A DNA stretch of 64,000 bases from Solimonas sp. SE-A11 (GCF_030345715.1 NZ_JAUASX010000011.1:62001-126000), one strand, 5' to 3'; numbered from the stretch's first letter, positions 45,160-54,389 are shown. The notes: generated from the letters alone by a model not told the origin. Program-made: numbers and translations.

Positions 45160-45387
45160 TCACTCCGCCGGCGGATCGCGCCACTCGCGCCCGGCCTCGG
45201 TGGCCGACCAGGCGGCCACGCCTTCGCGCTGGACCAGGCCGGCTTTCTCCAGCACCGCCATGGTTTCGGCGGTGCAGACCGGCTTGCCGTTGACCTCCAC
45301 GCGGTTGCCGTAGGCGACGTAGGCCTTCCAGCCGCGGCTGAGCCAGATCATGACGGCGCGCTGGGGTTTGCTGAGCTTCTTGGCCAT
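45160..45387 (-). CDS. Small hypothetical protein, possibly winged-helix-like (75 aa)
   Basis: MAKKLSKPQRAVMIWLSRGW, then a short beta part and TMAVLEKAGLVQREGVAAWS, TEAGREW. The pattern 'helix, hairpin, M-x-x-L-E-K-A-G-L-V, T-E-A-G' is that of small winged-helix proteins such as the YjhX type, but similarity is only general. It lies in its own unit between the MFS and quinone oxidoreductase genes. Confidence 0.7.
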   Translation of the reverse strand: MAKKLSKPQRAVMIWLSRGWKAYVAYGNRVEVNGKPVCTAETMAVLEKAGLVQREGVAAWSATEAGREWRDPPAE

Positions 45388-45444
45388 GGGGTCTCGGGTT
45401 GATTCAGGGTTTGGCCGGGGGCGGAATGCCGCCTGGCCGGACGG

Positions 45445-46401
45445 TCAGCAGGTGAACACGATGCGGTCGGCGGCTGCGCTGTTCCAGGCGCCCTCCACGT
45501 CGGCCAGCGGCACCGGCGTGGCGTCGATGCGCAAGCCCGCCGGCCCGGCTGCGCGCAGCAGCTTGCCGACGATCTGCACCAGGCCCTCGTTGGACACGCT
45601 GCCCAGGCCGCTGCCGCTCATCTCCAGGCCGGAGCTGCGCAGCACGCCGGCATTGATCGGCAGCGAGGCGCCTGCCATGGAGCCGATGTTGACGAAGCGC
45701 ACGCGCCGCGCGGCTTCGCCGCTGCCGTGCCCGGCGTTGGCGTCGATGATCGCTGCCGCGGGCGGTCCCCAGAGATAGTCCAGTACCACGTCCACGCCCA
45801 GGCGGATCTGTTCGCGGAAGGCGGCGGTCAGTGATTCCTGCGTTTGCTCCAGGCAGACGAAGTCGGTGGCGCCCAGACTGCGCAGCTCCGCCTCGGTCTC
45901 CGGCTTGCGCGCGGTGGCGACGATGCGCGAGGCGCCCAGGTACTTGGCAATCTGGATCGCCAGCCGGCCCGAGGTGCCGGCGGCGCCATTGACCAGCACG
46001 GCCTCGCCGCGCTGGAAATGCGCGCGGGCTTCCAGTGCCGCCCAGGACGACATGCCGGGGTTGGCCATGGCGGCGGCGGTCACGTCGTCGATGTCGTCCG
46101 GCAGTGCCACGCACTGGCTGGCCTTGACCGCCACCTGTTGCGCCATCGCGCCGATCGGCGCGCGCGGAAAGGCGAAGTACACACGCTGGCCGTCCGGCAG
46201 CCGGCCCACGCCGTCGGCGCCCGGCACCAGCGGCAGGGTCTTGCCGGCGCTGTAGTGCTTGCCCGAGGCATGCGCGCGCACCAGCTGGCTCAGGGCGGCG
46301 GCGCGGGTGGAGACCAGCACCTCGCCGGCCTGCGGAACGGGCGCCGCGATGTCGCCATAGCGGGGTACGCGGTCGAAGGCATCGACGATGGCGGCTTTCA
46401 C
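45445..46401 (-). CDS. Zinc-free quinone oxidoreductase / MDR-type alcohol dehydrogenase
   Basis: 318 residues from GTG 46401, which has TGGAGA four bases upstream; an ATG at 46440 is also in frame. GroES-like N-terminal part (VPQAGEVLVSTRAAALSQLV) and Rossmann domain with VNGAAGTSGRLAIQIAKYLG. The catalytic zinc-ligand pattern of alcohol dehydrogenases is not seen, so it belongs to the NADPH:quinone oxidoreductase group. It likely reduces enones or quinones. It lies downstream of the esterase gene on the same strand. Confidence 0.88.
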   Translation of the reverse strand: MKAAIVDAFDRVPRYGDIAAPVPQAGEVLVSTRAAALSQLVRAHASGKHYSAGKTLPLVPGADGVGRLPDGQRVYFAFPRAPIGAMAQQVAVKASQCVALPDDIDDVTAAAMANPGMSSWAALEARAHFQRGEAVLVNGAAGTSGRLAIQIAKYLGASRIVATARKPETEAELRSLGATDFVCLEQTQESLTAAFREQIRLGVDVVLDYLWGPPAAAIIDANAGHGSGEAARRVRFVNIGSMAGASLPINAGVLRSSGLEMSGSGLGSVSNEGLVQIVGKLLRAAGPAGLRIDATPVPLADVEGAWNSAAADRIVFTC

Positions 46402-46454
46402 GGCGCGTCTCCAGGGGTGGGATGCACCATGGTAAGGCATCGTTCGCCGTCGCT

Positions 46455-47450
46455 TCAGCGGGCCGGCGCGATGACCTCCATCATCTGCGGCAGCGCCCAT
46501 TCGAAGCCGTCGAGGAAGCAGGGCCAGTCGTGGTAGCCCGGGCCGTAGAACAGCGTGCGCGTATCCACGCCGGCGGCTTGCGTGGTCTGCGCCAGCGCCA
46601 TGCTTTGCAGCAGCACCAGCGGCTCGATCACGTAGAACGGCGGCGAGGCCAGGCCGTTCGGGCCGCCCGGCAGGCCGTTGCCGCTGCTGATCAGGACACG
46701 CATGCCGGCCATGCCGGCGACGTTGGTGCCGGGGTCCTGCTCCTGCCAGCGGGCCCAGTTCGTCACCGGGTTACCCCAGATCGGGCCATTGGGCGTGCCG
46801 GCGATGGGATTGCCGAGGAAGCTGTAGAGCGCGCTGATGCGGTCCAGGTGCAGGAAGTCCACCGGCGAGGAGAAGGACGCCGCCGCCTTGAACATCCCCG
46901 GATACTTCGCCGAGTAGATCATGGAGCCGTAGCCGCCCATGGACGGGCCGGCGACCGCGCGATGCCCGTCGCCCAGCCCGCGCACACGCTGTTCGACGAA
47001 GGGCATCATCACGTCGAGATGATAGGTCTCCCATTGGAAGGAGCCGTCCTCCCAGTCGGAATACCAGCCGGCATGTCCGCCGCCGCCGTCGGGCATGACC
47101 CCGATCACCTCCAGGTCCCTGAGGTATTCCATGGCCTTGCCCAGGCGCGTCCAGGACGTGTAGTCGCCCGGCGCATCGTGCAGCAGGTAGAGCAGGGGAT
47201 AGCGCTTGCCGGAGGTCGCGTAACCCTCGGGCAGGATCACGCGGACACGGTTGTCGGTGATGTTGACGCCCGCCGGCAGCGGCACCGCGAACTCGAAGCA
47301 GCGCGGCGCCGGGCAGGCGGTGTCGTCCACCGCATAGGCATCCCGCGGCAGGCCGCTCTCGTCCAAGGAAGTGCCGACGCCGTCACTGCTGCTGCAGGCC
47401 GCCAGCAACGCGGCAGCCACCAGGCCTGAGGCCCTGATTATGGTTTTCAT
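46455..47450 (-). CDS. Lipoprotein esterase of the EstD/enterochelin-esterase type
   Basis: 331 residues. A lipoprotein signal with lipobox LLAACSS is followed by an esterase D-like alpha/beta hydrolase: YPLLYLLHDAPGDYTSWTRL, nucleophile elbow VAGPSMGGYGSM and a C-terminal GYHDWPCFLDGFEW histidine. Probably outer-membrane- or periplasm-located and able to cleave esters of imported compounds. ATG 47450 opens the signal peptide. Confidence 0.88.
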   Translation of the reverse strand: MKTIIRASGLVAAALLAACSSSDGVGTSLDESGLPRDAYAVDDTACPAPRCFEFAVPLPAGVNITDNRVRVILPEGYATSGKRYPLLYLLHDAPGDYTSWTRLGKAMEYLRDLEVIGVMPDGGGGHAGWYSDWEDGSFQWETYHLDVMMPFVEQRVRGLGDGHRAVAGPSMGGYGSMIYSAKYPGMFKAAASFSSPVDFLHLDRISALYSFLGNPIAGTPNGPIWGNPVTNWARWQEQDPGTNVAGMAGMRVLISSGNGLPGGPNGLASPPFYVIEPLVLLQSMALAQTTQAAGVDTRTLFYGPGYHDWPCFLDGFEWALPQMMEVIAPAR

Positions 47451-47629
47451 GTGATCCCCTCTTGGCGGGGATCATAGGACCACGTGTGCTCCAGGAGACT
47501 GGTAAATTCAGACGCCCCCCATTGGTGGGGCCGGTAGAAATACCCGCATCCCCTTCCTGCTTCTCCAATTGAGCCGGATTTGGCTTGCTGCAGGGCACGC
47601 AGCCTCTAGAATTAGGAGATCGAAGGGAG

Positions 47630-48142
47630 ATGACGGTGAAACCACTGGCAGTGATGTTGCTCGCGTTGGCGTTGGGGGCTTGCACCCACAATCCTGTTCC
47701 GAAGGACTACATCGGACCGCTGGCTGCCGTGCGCGATTCGGCAACGGTCCACGATTCGACGAAAGTGGATTTCTTCGTTGTGTCCCATGTGAATGGGCAG
47801 AAGATAGGCGACAGCATCGGAGCTACCGTCGAGAGCAATCATGGCCGGGGCATGGTCATGCGGCCAGCGGTGATTGGGCGTGCGGTGCCTGCTCAGGCCG
47901 CGGTTTTTACCATCAAGGGGCGCACCCACTATGCCGCTCCCATTCTTTCGATAGTCCAGGAGGTCTACGAGGTCAAAGGCGATATCGAATTCGCCCCAGT
48001 GGCTAGCCGGAACTATGAAGTCAAAGGGCAACTCACGCCTGAATATTCCGCTGTCTGGATCGAAGACAGCGAGACGCGCGAAGTCGTGGCCCAAAAGGTC
48101 GAGATCAAGGGCTCGGCGAAACTGGGGTTCTTCCAGAAGTAA
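47630..48142 (+). CDS. Small lipoprotein of unknown function, lower GC
   Basis: 170 residues. Signal peptide with lipobox LALGACT. The mature part (KVDFFVVSHVNGQKIGDSIG, FTIKGRTHYAAPILSIVQEV, GSAKLGFFQK) looks like a beta-rich lipoprotein. The gene is visibly less GC-rich than its neighbours, which may indicate transfer. Start is ATG 47630 or GTG 47636; both fit AGGAG/AAGGGAG upstream. Not recognised. Confidence 0.75.
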   Translation: MTVKPLAVMLLALALGACTHNPVPKDYIGPLAAVRDSATVHDSTKVDFFVVSHVNGQKIGDSIGATVESNHGRGMVMRPAVIGRAVPAQAAVFTIKGRTHYAAPILSIVQEVYEVKGDIEFAPVASRNYEVKGQLTPEYSAVWIEDSETREVVAQKVEIKGSAKLGFFQK

Positions 48143-48148
48143 CCGAGA

Positions 48149-48505
48149 CTAGCTTTCCGAGCAGACCCCGGTCTCGCGCAGCTCCACCGTGGCCCATTCC
48201 GCCGCCGGGCAGGCCTGGGCGATGGCCAGCGCCTCGTCGCGGCTGCATTCCAGCAGGAAGAAGCCGCCGATCATTTCCTTGGCCTCGGCGAAAGGGCCGT
48301 CGAACTGGCGGCGCTGGCCGTCGCGGGTCTCGATACGCAGCGCCTGCCGGTGCGTGGGCAGCAGGGATTCTGCGGCCTTCAGTACGCCTCGGGCCTGCAG
48401 CTCGCCGCCGAAGTTCTCCATCAACTGCTGGTGCAGCTGCTTCTGCTCCGCGCTGCGGCCCTGGCGCCAGCCGGGCTGTTCGATGATCAGCAGGACATGG
48501 GCCAT
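48149..48505 (-). CDS. YCII-related (DGPF) domain protein
   Basis: 118 residues, one YCII/DGPF domain: RETRDGQRRQFDGPFAEAKE and MIGGFFLLECSRDEALAIAQ. This ferredoxin-like fold is found alone or fused to RNA polymerase sigma factors; function unknown. ATG 48505 opens the domain. It converges with the lipoprotein gene, 6 bases apart. Confidence 0.87.
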   Translation of the reverse strand: MAHVLLIIEQPGWRQGRSAEQKQLHQQLMENFGGELQARGVLKAAESLLPTHRQALRIETRDGQRRQFDGPFAEAKEMIGGFFLLECSRDEALAIAQACPAAEWATVELRETGVCSES

Positions 48506-48639
48506 GGCGGCCTCCGGAAATGAGATGGGCGATCTTAGCTCGTCCGGATGGCTTTGCCGTGGCCTGGGGATCAGCGACAGCGGACGAATGGCGGAGCCCC
48601 GGCTATAGTGCGGCCTCCCCTTCATCCGGCCGCTGACGC

Positions 48640-50085
48640 ATGCCCGCCAAGACCCCGACGACCCTGCACGCCTTTCGTGACGACATCCTGGCCGATCACG
48701 ATGCCGTGGCCCTGTCGCGCCTGATCCGCAGCGGCGAGCTGGGCGCCCGCGAGGTCGCCACCGCCGCCATCGCCCGTGCGCAGGCCGTGGGTGCGCTCAA
48801 TGCGGTGGAGTACGAGGCCTACGAGCTGGCGCTGCGGCGTATTCCGCGTGCCGGCGCCTTCTGTGGTGTACCGACCTTCGTCAAGGACAATACCGACGTC
48901 AACGGCATGCCCACGCGCCACGGCTCGGATGCCGTGCCCTCGCGGCTCGCCGCCAAGGACGGGGCTTTTGCCGCGCAGTACCTGGCCCAGGGCTTCACCG
49001 TGCTGGGCAAGAGCCGCCTGCCGGAGTTCGGCTTCAATGCCACCACCGAGTTCATTCGCCAGGAGCCGACGCTGAACCCCTGGCAGACCGAATACTCCAG
49101 CGGCGCTTCCTCCGGTGGTGCGGCGGCCCTGGTGGCGGCAGGCGTGGTGCCCATTGCCCACGCCAATGACGGCGGCGGCTCCATCCGCATTCCTGCCGCC
49201 TGCTGTGGCCTGGTGGGCCTCAAGCCCACGCGTGGTCGCTTCATCGACGGTGAGCAGGCCCGCAGCCTGCCGGTGAACATCGTCTCCGAAGGCGTGGTGA
49301 CGCGCAGCGTGCGCGACACCGCGCACTTCTTCGCCGGCATGGAAGGCACCTGGCGCAACCGCAAGCTCAAGCCCGTGGGCCTGGTGGAGGGGCCGGGCAA
49401 GCGTGGCCTGCGCATCGGCCTGGTGCTGGATTCCATCAACGGCCACGCCACCGACGCCGAGACGCGCGAGGCCGTCATGGCCACCGCCCGGCTGCTGGAA
49501 AGCCTGGGGCACCGCGTGGAGGAAATGCAGTTGCCGGTGAAGCCTTCCTTCGCCGACGACTTCAGCCTCTACTGGGGCATGCTGGCCTTCTTCGTCTCCC
49601 GCTTCGGCGAAAAGACGGTGGCGCCCGGCTTCGACGCCACCCAGATCGACAACCTCAGCCGGGGCCTGGCGGACATGTACCGGCGCGGCATCTACCGCAC
49701 GCCGCTGATGCTGTACCGCCTGCGCAAGTCCCAGGAGCAATACGCCAAGGGCATCCGCGGCTACGACGCCGTGCTGTCGCCAGTGCTGGCGCACGTCACG
49801 CCCAAGCTTGGCCACCTGTCGCCGAAACAGGAGTTCGGGCCGTTGTTCGACCGCCTGCTGCGCTACGTGTCCTTCACCCCGCTGAACAACGCCTGCGGCA
49901 GCCCCGGCATCTCGCTGCCCATGGGCACCAGTGCGGAAGGCTTGCCGATCGGCGTGCAGCTATCGGCGGCGCATGGCGATGAGCGCACGCTGCTGGAGTT
50001 GGCCTACGCGCTGGAAGGGGCTCAGCCCTGGCGCCGCATCCAGGACGTGGCTGCCAAGCCCAAGCGCCGTGCCCGAGCCGTTTAG
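48640..50085 (+). CDS. Amidase-signature family amidase
   Basis: 481 residues. The Ser-Ser-Lys triad is present: Lys in VPTFVKDNTDVNG, the Ser cluster in YSSGASSGGAAALVA, and Ser in NDGGGSIRIPAACC. The layout resembles 6-aminohexanoate cyclic-dimer hydrolase and other linear-amide hydrolases. It should be cytoplasmic and cleave an amide; the substrate is unknown. It is followed after 14 bases by yajD, in the same direction. Confidence 0.9.
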   Translation: MPAKTPTTLHAFRDDILADHDAVALSRLIRSGELGAREVATAAIARAQAVGALNAVEYEAYELALRRIPRAGAFCGVPTFVKDNTDVNGMPTRHGSDAVPSRLAAKDGAFAAQYLAQGFTVLGKSRLPEFGFNATTEFIRQEPTLNPWQTEYSSGASSGGAAALVAAGVVPIAHANDGGGSIRIPAACCGLVGLKPTRGRFIDGEQARSLPVNIVSEGVVTRSVRDTAHFFAGMEGTWRNRKLKPVGLVEGPGKRGLRIGLVLDSINGHATDAETREAVMATARLLESLGHRVEEMQLPVKPSFADDFSLYWGMLAFFVSRFGEKTVAPGFDATQIDNLSRGLADMYRRGIYRTPLMLYRLRKSQEQYAKGIRGYDAVLSPVLAHVTPKLGHLSPKQEFGPLFDRLLRYVSFTPLNNACGSPGISLPMGTSAEGLPIGVQLSAAHGDERTLLELAYALEGAQPWRRIQDVAAKPKRRARAV

Positions 50086-50099
50086 CAGGGGCTGCTCAT

Positions 50100-50477
50100 A
50101 TGGTCATCAAGAGAACCACGATCAACGACGCCAGGCTCGACCAGATCGTCGCCGACGCCCAGCGCAATGCCGCGCAGCGCGACGCCGGCTATCGCGAGCG
50201 CGCGTTGAAGATGTACCCCTGGGTTTGCGGCCGCTGCGCGCGCGAGTTCACGCGCACCAACCTGCGCGAGCTGACCGTGCACCACAGGAATCACAACCAC
50301 GACTACAACCCCGAGGACGGCAGCAATTGGGAGCTGCTGTGCCTGTATTGCCACGACAACGAGCACTCGCGCTACACCGACAACGATGGGCGCAAGGCTA
50401 CGGGTGAGAACACCCAGACAGTGGCGACCGGCAATCCGTTTGCGGACCTTAAGGCGATGCTGGGGAAGAAGTCCTAG
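50100..50477 (+). CDS. yajD: YajD family HNH protein
   Basis: 125 residues. An HNH nuclease motif is visible: CGRCAREF, TVHHRNHNHDYNPEDGSNWE and LLCLYCHDNEH, with two CxxC zinc knuckles. The length and tail (ATGNPFADLKAMLGKK) match E. coli YajD, a small protein of unclear function. ATG 50100 is a few bases after the amidase stop, and the pair may be co-transcribed. Confidence 0.92.
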   Translation: MVIKRTTINDARLDQIVADAQRNAAQRDAGYRERALKMYPWVCGRCAREFTRTNLRELTVHHRNHNHDYNPEDGSNWELLCLYCHDNEHSRYTDNDGRKATGENTQTVATGNPFADLKAMLGKKS

Positions 50478-50530
50478 CTGCACGCTGCATCCGGGCTACG
50501 ACGCCCTGGGGATGCCCCAGGGAAGCCCTG

Positions 50531-50634
50531 AAAAAGTCCGTTCGCGCTGAGCCTGTCGAAGCGCGGGCGGACTTTTCCTGCGCCGGTCAACGAGTTACCG
50601 CTCGCCCTTCGACAGGCTCAGGGCGAGCGGTAAC
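50531..50634. repeat. REP-like double hairpin, family A copy 4
   Basis: AAAAGTCCG (50532-50540) pairs with CGGACTTTT (50568-50576), and GTTACCGCTCGCC (50594-50606) pairs with GGCGAGCGGTAAC (50622-50634). The same two-hairpin plan as copy 1 at 8.0 kb, with the same CTTCGACAGGCTCAGG cores. It sits between convergent yajD and rsgA genes. Confidence 0.8.
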
Positions 50635-50649
50635 CTCTTCAGGGTTTCT

Positions 50650-51642
50650 CTAGGACTTGCGCCCGAACTTGCCGGGCTTCCTCTCCGGCTTCTTCGGCAC
50701 CAGGCTGTCGCGCCAGGCCGCGATGCGCTGCGGCGGCAGATCGCGCTGCACCGCGCATCCCGGCTCGCGCTGATGCTTGCAGTCGCTGAAGCGGCATTGG
50801 GCCGCCAGTTGCCGTACATCGGCAAAATCATCTTCGGCCTTGGCCTGCTTCTCCGACAGCTTGAGCTCGCGCAGCCCCGGCGTGTCGATCAGGCAGGCGC
50901 CGCCAGGCAGCCGCCGCAGGAAGCGGGCCGTGGTGGTGTGCCGGCCCAGGTCGTCCTGGTGGTCCTGGGTGGCACCGGTGCGCTGCGCATCTACCCCGAG
51001 CAGGTTGTTCATCAGCGTGGACTTGCCGACGCCGGAGGAGCCGAACAATGCCAGCGTCTGCCCCGCGGCGAGCCAGGGAGCCAGCAGCTCCGGTACCTGC
51101 GGGCTGCGCGCGTCGAGTGCGATCACAGCGGTGTCGGGCGCGAGGCTGGCGATTTCTCGGCGCTGTGCGGTGGCGTCCGGCGCGCGATCGAGCTTGGTCA
51201 GTACCAGCACCGGAGTCACGTTGCTGGCCACGGCCATCAGGCGGTAGCGCAGCAGGCGCTCGGGGCTGTAGTCGCCGTCCATGCCCATCACCAGCAGCGC
51301 GGTATCGACATTGGCCACCAGCCGCTGGCGGCGGCCGTCCTGGCGCGTGCGCTGCAGCAGGCTGCGGCGGGGCACGAGTTGGGTCAGCCAGTTACCCTCG
51401 TCCTGGTAGCGCGCCCAGTCGCCCACCGCGATGCCGTCATCTGCCTTGGTCAGCGCCTGATGCAGCGCGGGATGGGTGCGAGCGCTGAACTCGCGCTCGC
51501 CATCGCTGACACGGTACTCGCTACGATGCTGCTCGACGATCCGCACCGGCCGGCCCGGCACCGGCGGCAACTGCTCCAGTGCCGTCGTCAGCGCGGCGTT
51601 CCAGCCCAGCCTTGCCAGTTCATCGCCGAGGGTGACGGTCAT
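50650..51642 (-). CDS. rsgA: Ribosome small-subunit-dependent GTPase A
   Basis: 330 residues in the circularly permuted RsgA order: N-terminal OB fold (1-100), G4 TKLD, G1 FGSSGVGKSTLMN, then G3 DTPG (LIDTPGLREL), and a C-terminal zinc motif CRFSDCKHQREPGC. RsgA releases assembly factors from the 30S subunit in a GTP-dependent step. The N-terminal extension and KKPERKPGKFGRKS tail fit the group annotated as RsgA/YjeQ in gammaproteobacteria. Confidence 0.93.
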   Translation of the reverse strand: MTVTLGDELARLGWNAALTTALEQLPPVPGRPVRIVEQHRSEYRVSDGEREFSARTHPALHQALTKADDGIAVGDWARYQDEGNWLTQLVPRRSLLQRTRQDGRRQRLVANVDTALLVMGMDGDYSPERLLRYRLMAVASNVTPVLVLTKLDRAPDATAQRREIASLAPDTAVIALDARSPQVPELLAPWLAAGQTLALFGSSGVGKSTLMNNLLGVDAQRTGATQDHQDDLGRHTTTARFLRRLPGGACLIDTPGLRELKLSEKQAKAEDDFADVRQLAAQCRFSDCKHQREPGCAVQRDLPPQRIAAWRDSLVPKKPERKPGKFGRKS

Positions 51643-51697
51643 GGAGCATCGCGAGAGAGGTGAGGCCGGATTCTATCCCGCCCGAGGCACTCCGGCC

Positions 51698-53809
51698 CTA
51701 AGGCATGAAATTCATCTCCACGCCCGCGAACCAGCTGCGGTCCGGCGCAGGTTCGAAGAAACGGCTGTTGCCCTCGTTGACGATCACCGAGCCCGCGTAG
51801 GTCTTGTCCAACAAATTGTCCACGCGCACGAAGGCGCCTAAGCTGCCGCGGCCGTAAGGGCGCAGCCAGCCCAGGCGGGCGTTGAGCACGCGGTAGGATT
51901 CGGCCTCGTCGCTGTTGAGATCGTTGACCGGTACCGCGCCGGAATGGCGCAGATCCACGGCAGCCGACCAGCCGGGCAGGGCGCGGCGCCAGGCCAGTTC
52001 CACCCAGGCGTTGTGGCGCGCGATGCCCGGGACACGGTTGCCTTTGGTTACCGTCCGGGTGACGCCGCCGGAGACATAGCTGAAGGTCTCGGCGAACTCG
52101 GCGTCGATGTAGTCCGCGGCCAGCTGCAGCGACCAGTCGCCCAGGACCCGCAGCGTCAGGCCGGCCTCCGCGCCGCGTCGCTGTGTATCTGCATTCTGGA
52201 AACTGGCCCGGCCGCCGCTGTTGACGGCGGGCACGATGTCATCCTCCGCGCTCGTGTCGAACAGCGCCAGCGTGAACAGGCCGCCACGCGGCAGGGCGCG
52301 CTTCCAGCCTAGCTCGAAGGTCTGGCTGCGCGAGGCGCGCAGGTCCAGGTTGAGACCGCCGCTGCCATCCGGCTTGTAGGACAGCTCGGTGAAGGTCGGC
52401 GTCTCGAAGGCACGGCCCCAGCTGCCGTAGACGCTGCTGGCCGCGCTCCAGGCGTAGCGCAGGGCCAGCGCCGGCGTGGTGGCGCTGTAGCGCTTGTCGC
52501 CGCTGTCGTTGGGGTTGGCGCCGACGATGTAATGGTCCTCCGACTCGAACTCCACCTCGCTGCGGCGCAGCGCGCCCAGCACGGTCCAGCGCTCCGACAG
52601 CGCCCAGTCGGCCGACAGGAACTGGTCGAAGCTGTCGACCTGGTTGTCCTCGTCGCGCCGCAGAGCGCCCAGCACGCCGGTGGTGGCGCCGATGAAGTTC
52701 TCGTAGCCCTTGCGGTTCTCCTTCAGCGACTGCAGCTGCAGGCCGGCGCTGAGCGTGCCGCGCGACAGCTTCCAGTTATAGCGGCCGTCGCTGCCGTAGC
52801 CCACGCGCTCCAGGTCAATCACGCCGCCGGAATTCCGCGGCTGTGTCTGCTGGGTGTTGACCGGGATCGACTGGAACTGTCGCACCGCGCGTGAACTGCC
52901 GTAGGTCACAAGCTCCAGGCTGTCGCCATTGGCGAGCTGCTGTTCGTAGCGCAGGCCGCCGATGCGGTCGTTGAGGCTCTTGCGCGTGTTGAAGGTGTTG
53001 GCACCGGGGTCTACCTGGCGCGGGTTTGCCTCGTACTGCGCGCGGCTCAAGCCCAGCGGGTCCTGCGCGTCGGGCTGCGACAGGCTGTTGAACACCAGGC
53101 CCAGGCGCTTGGTCTCGTCGATCTGCCAGCTGGCCGTTGCCGCCACCTGGTCGCGGCGTGCGGCACTGTGCTCGCGATAGCCGTCGGTCATGAAGCGCAG
53201 TCCCTCGACGCGATAGCCGAGCTTGCCGTCCAGCGCCTGCCCGGCGGCGGAGGCCGAAGCGCGCCAGGTGTCGTCGCTGCCCATCACCACGCGGCTGCCG
53301 AAGGTCAGCGCCGCGGGCGGCGGAGCCGAGAACGCAGCGATCACGCCGCCGGAGGCATTGCCATAGGGATAGGCCAGCGGCCCGCGCAGCACCTCGATGT
53401 GATCCAGCGAGGTCACTGACAGGCTCGAGGGCTGGCCCTGGCCGTCCGGCGCCGTCAGCGGGATGCCGTCGAGCCGCAGCTGGATGCCGCGCACACCGAA
53501 GCTGGAGCGCGCGCCGAAGCCACGGCTCTGGATCTGCAGGTCCTGCGCGTAGTTCTGGCGGTTGCGCGCGGTCAGGCCCGGCACGCGCACCAGGCTTTCG
53601 GACAGCCCGATGCCGGCCTGGGTCCAGGCCAGGTCCTCGGTATCGACACGGCCGATGGCGGCCGGCGCCTCCAGCTCGGGGCGCGGCGAGGGCATGCCGA
53701 CGACGACCACCGGCGGCAGGGGCGTCGGCGCCTCTTCGGCGAGGGCGGCGGACAGGGGCAGGGGCAGCAGGCCAAGGGCCAGCAGGGGGCGCAGGGAACG
53801 GTAGTGCAT
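51698..53809 (-). CDS. TonB-dependent outer-membrane receptor
   Basis: 703 residues. Signal peptide (about 1-24), TonB box region VVVVGMPSPR, plug domain with GFGARSSFGVRGIQLRLDGI, LTAPDGQGQPSSL and VEVLRGP-like DHIEVLRGPLAYPYGNASGG, and a 22-strand-type barrel ending NEGNSRFFEPAPDRSWFAGV. It imports an iron chelate or another large substrate with TonB energy. The last residues are MNFMP rather than the usual C-terminal Phe. No riboswitch or Fur box is evident upstream. Confidence 0.9.
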   Translation of the reverse strand: MHYRSLRPLLALGLLPLPLSAALAEEAPTPLPPVVVVGMPSPRPELEAPAAIGRVDTEDLAWTQAGIGLSESLVRVPGLTARNRQNYAQDLQIQSRGFGARSSFGVRGIQLRLDGIPLTAPDGQGQPSSLSVTSLDHIEVLRGPLAYPYGNASGGVIAAFSAPPPAALTFGSRVVMGSDDTWRASASAAGQALDGKLGYRVEGLRFMTDGYREHSAARRDQVAATASWQIDETKRLGLVFNSLSQPDAQDPLGLSRAQYEANPRQVDPGANTFNTRKSLNDRIGGLRYEQQLANGDSLELVTYGSSRAVRQFQSIPVNTQQTQPRNSGGVIDLERVGYGSDGRYNWKLSRGTLSAGLQLQSLKENRKGYENFIGATTGVLGALRRDEDNQVDSFDQFLSADWALSERWTVLGALRRSEVEFESEDHYIVGANPNDSGDKRYSATTPALALRYAWSAASSVYGSWGRAFETPTFTELSYKPDGSGGLNLDLRASRSQTFELGWKRALPRGGLFTLALFDTSAEDDIVPAVNSGGRASFQNADTQRRGAEAGLTLRVLGDWSLQLAADYIDAEFAETFSYVSGGVTRTVTKGNRVPGIARHNAWVELAWRRALPGWSAAVDLRHSGAVPVNDLNSDEAESYRVLNARLGWLRPYGRGSLGAFVRVDNLLDKTYAGSVIVNEGNSRFFEPAPDRSWFAGVEMNFMP

Positions 53810-53859
53810 GCAGAATCCTAACCCGCGCCCCCGGGGCGGGTTCTACCCTGAAGGCAGTA

Positions 53860-54228
53860 TCAGTGTGCTGGCGCCGCCGTGCCGCAGCGCTTCTCCGGCA
53901 GTGCGCAACGGATTTCGCCTGAGCAATACCAGCGCTCGCGGCGCTCCAGCATCAGCGGCTTGCCACCCTCCGAGGACACGACGGCCTGGTCCCGCGACGC
54001 ATCGTGGCTGCAGCGGATTTCCGTGATCGTGGGGTCGCCGAGGTCGCGGCAGTAGCGCCCGGCTTCCGTGCCCAGCAGTTCGCGGGCATGCGCCTCGGAC
54101 TGGAAGCTGATCAGGCCGCCGGAACGGCCCTGCTTGATGGTCTCGGTGCAGTTGCCGGGTGCCGAGGCAAAGGCCGGCAGGCCGGCCAGGCAGAGCAGCA
54201 ATGGCAGGGCGCGCAGGGAGATAGGCAT
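53860..54228 (-). CDS. Secreted Cys-containing hypothetical protein (122 aa)
   Basis: A signal peptide (MPISLRALPLLLCLAGLPAF, cut near ASA) precedes a ~100-residue body with six cysteines: NCTETIKQGRSGGLISFQ, YCRDLGDPTITEIRC, WYCSGEIRCALPEKRC. Disulfide-bonded periplasmic or extracellular protein is likely. ATG 54228 has GGAG upstream; the frame continues further left but across the promoter of the Rieske gene. Family not recognised. Confidence 0.75.
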   Translation of the reverse strand: MPISLRALPLLLCLAGLPAFASAPGNCTETIKQGRSGGLISFQSEAHARELLGTEAGRYCRDLGDPTITEIRCSHDASRDQAVVSSEGGKPLMLERRERWYCSGEIRCALPEKRCGTAAPAH

Positions 54229-54337
54229 GGGGGACTCCGGTAGCTCGGTCAGCCTCATCTTAGCCCCGCCGCCGGTCATTTCTACCGCAGTCGGGGGATG
54301 AACCGGGCAGGCCGGCAGCGCCATGCTCCAAAAAACA

Positions 54338-54366
54338 TTGTCCAAGAAATGTTTCTGGACGATAAC
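54338..54366 (+). promoter_or_regulatory. Candidate sigma70 promoter for the Rieske/isomerase operon
   Basis: TTGTCC (54338-54343) and GATAAC (54361-54366) are separated by 17 bases, each four of six matches to consensus. The Rieske start is at 54390, which leaves a short leader with GGAGAGGA. A TCCAAGAAA/TTTCTGGA imperfect inverted repeat lies between the two elements. Confidence 0.45.
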
Positions 54367-54389
54367 CGGGTTCTGGAGAGGACAAGACA

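Noticed and set aside
53810-54389. A Fur box or cobalamin riboswitch near the TonB-dependent receptor
   Set aside because: Neither the GATAATGATAATCATTATC-type box nor the B12 box could be seen; the gap before its start is only about 50 bases.
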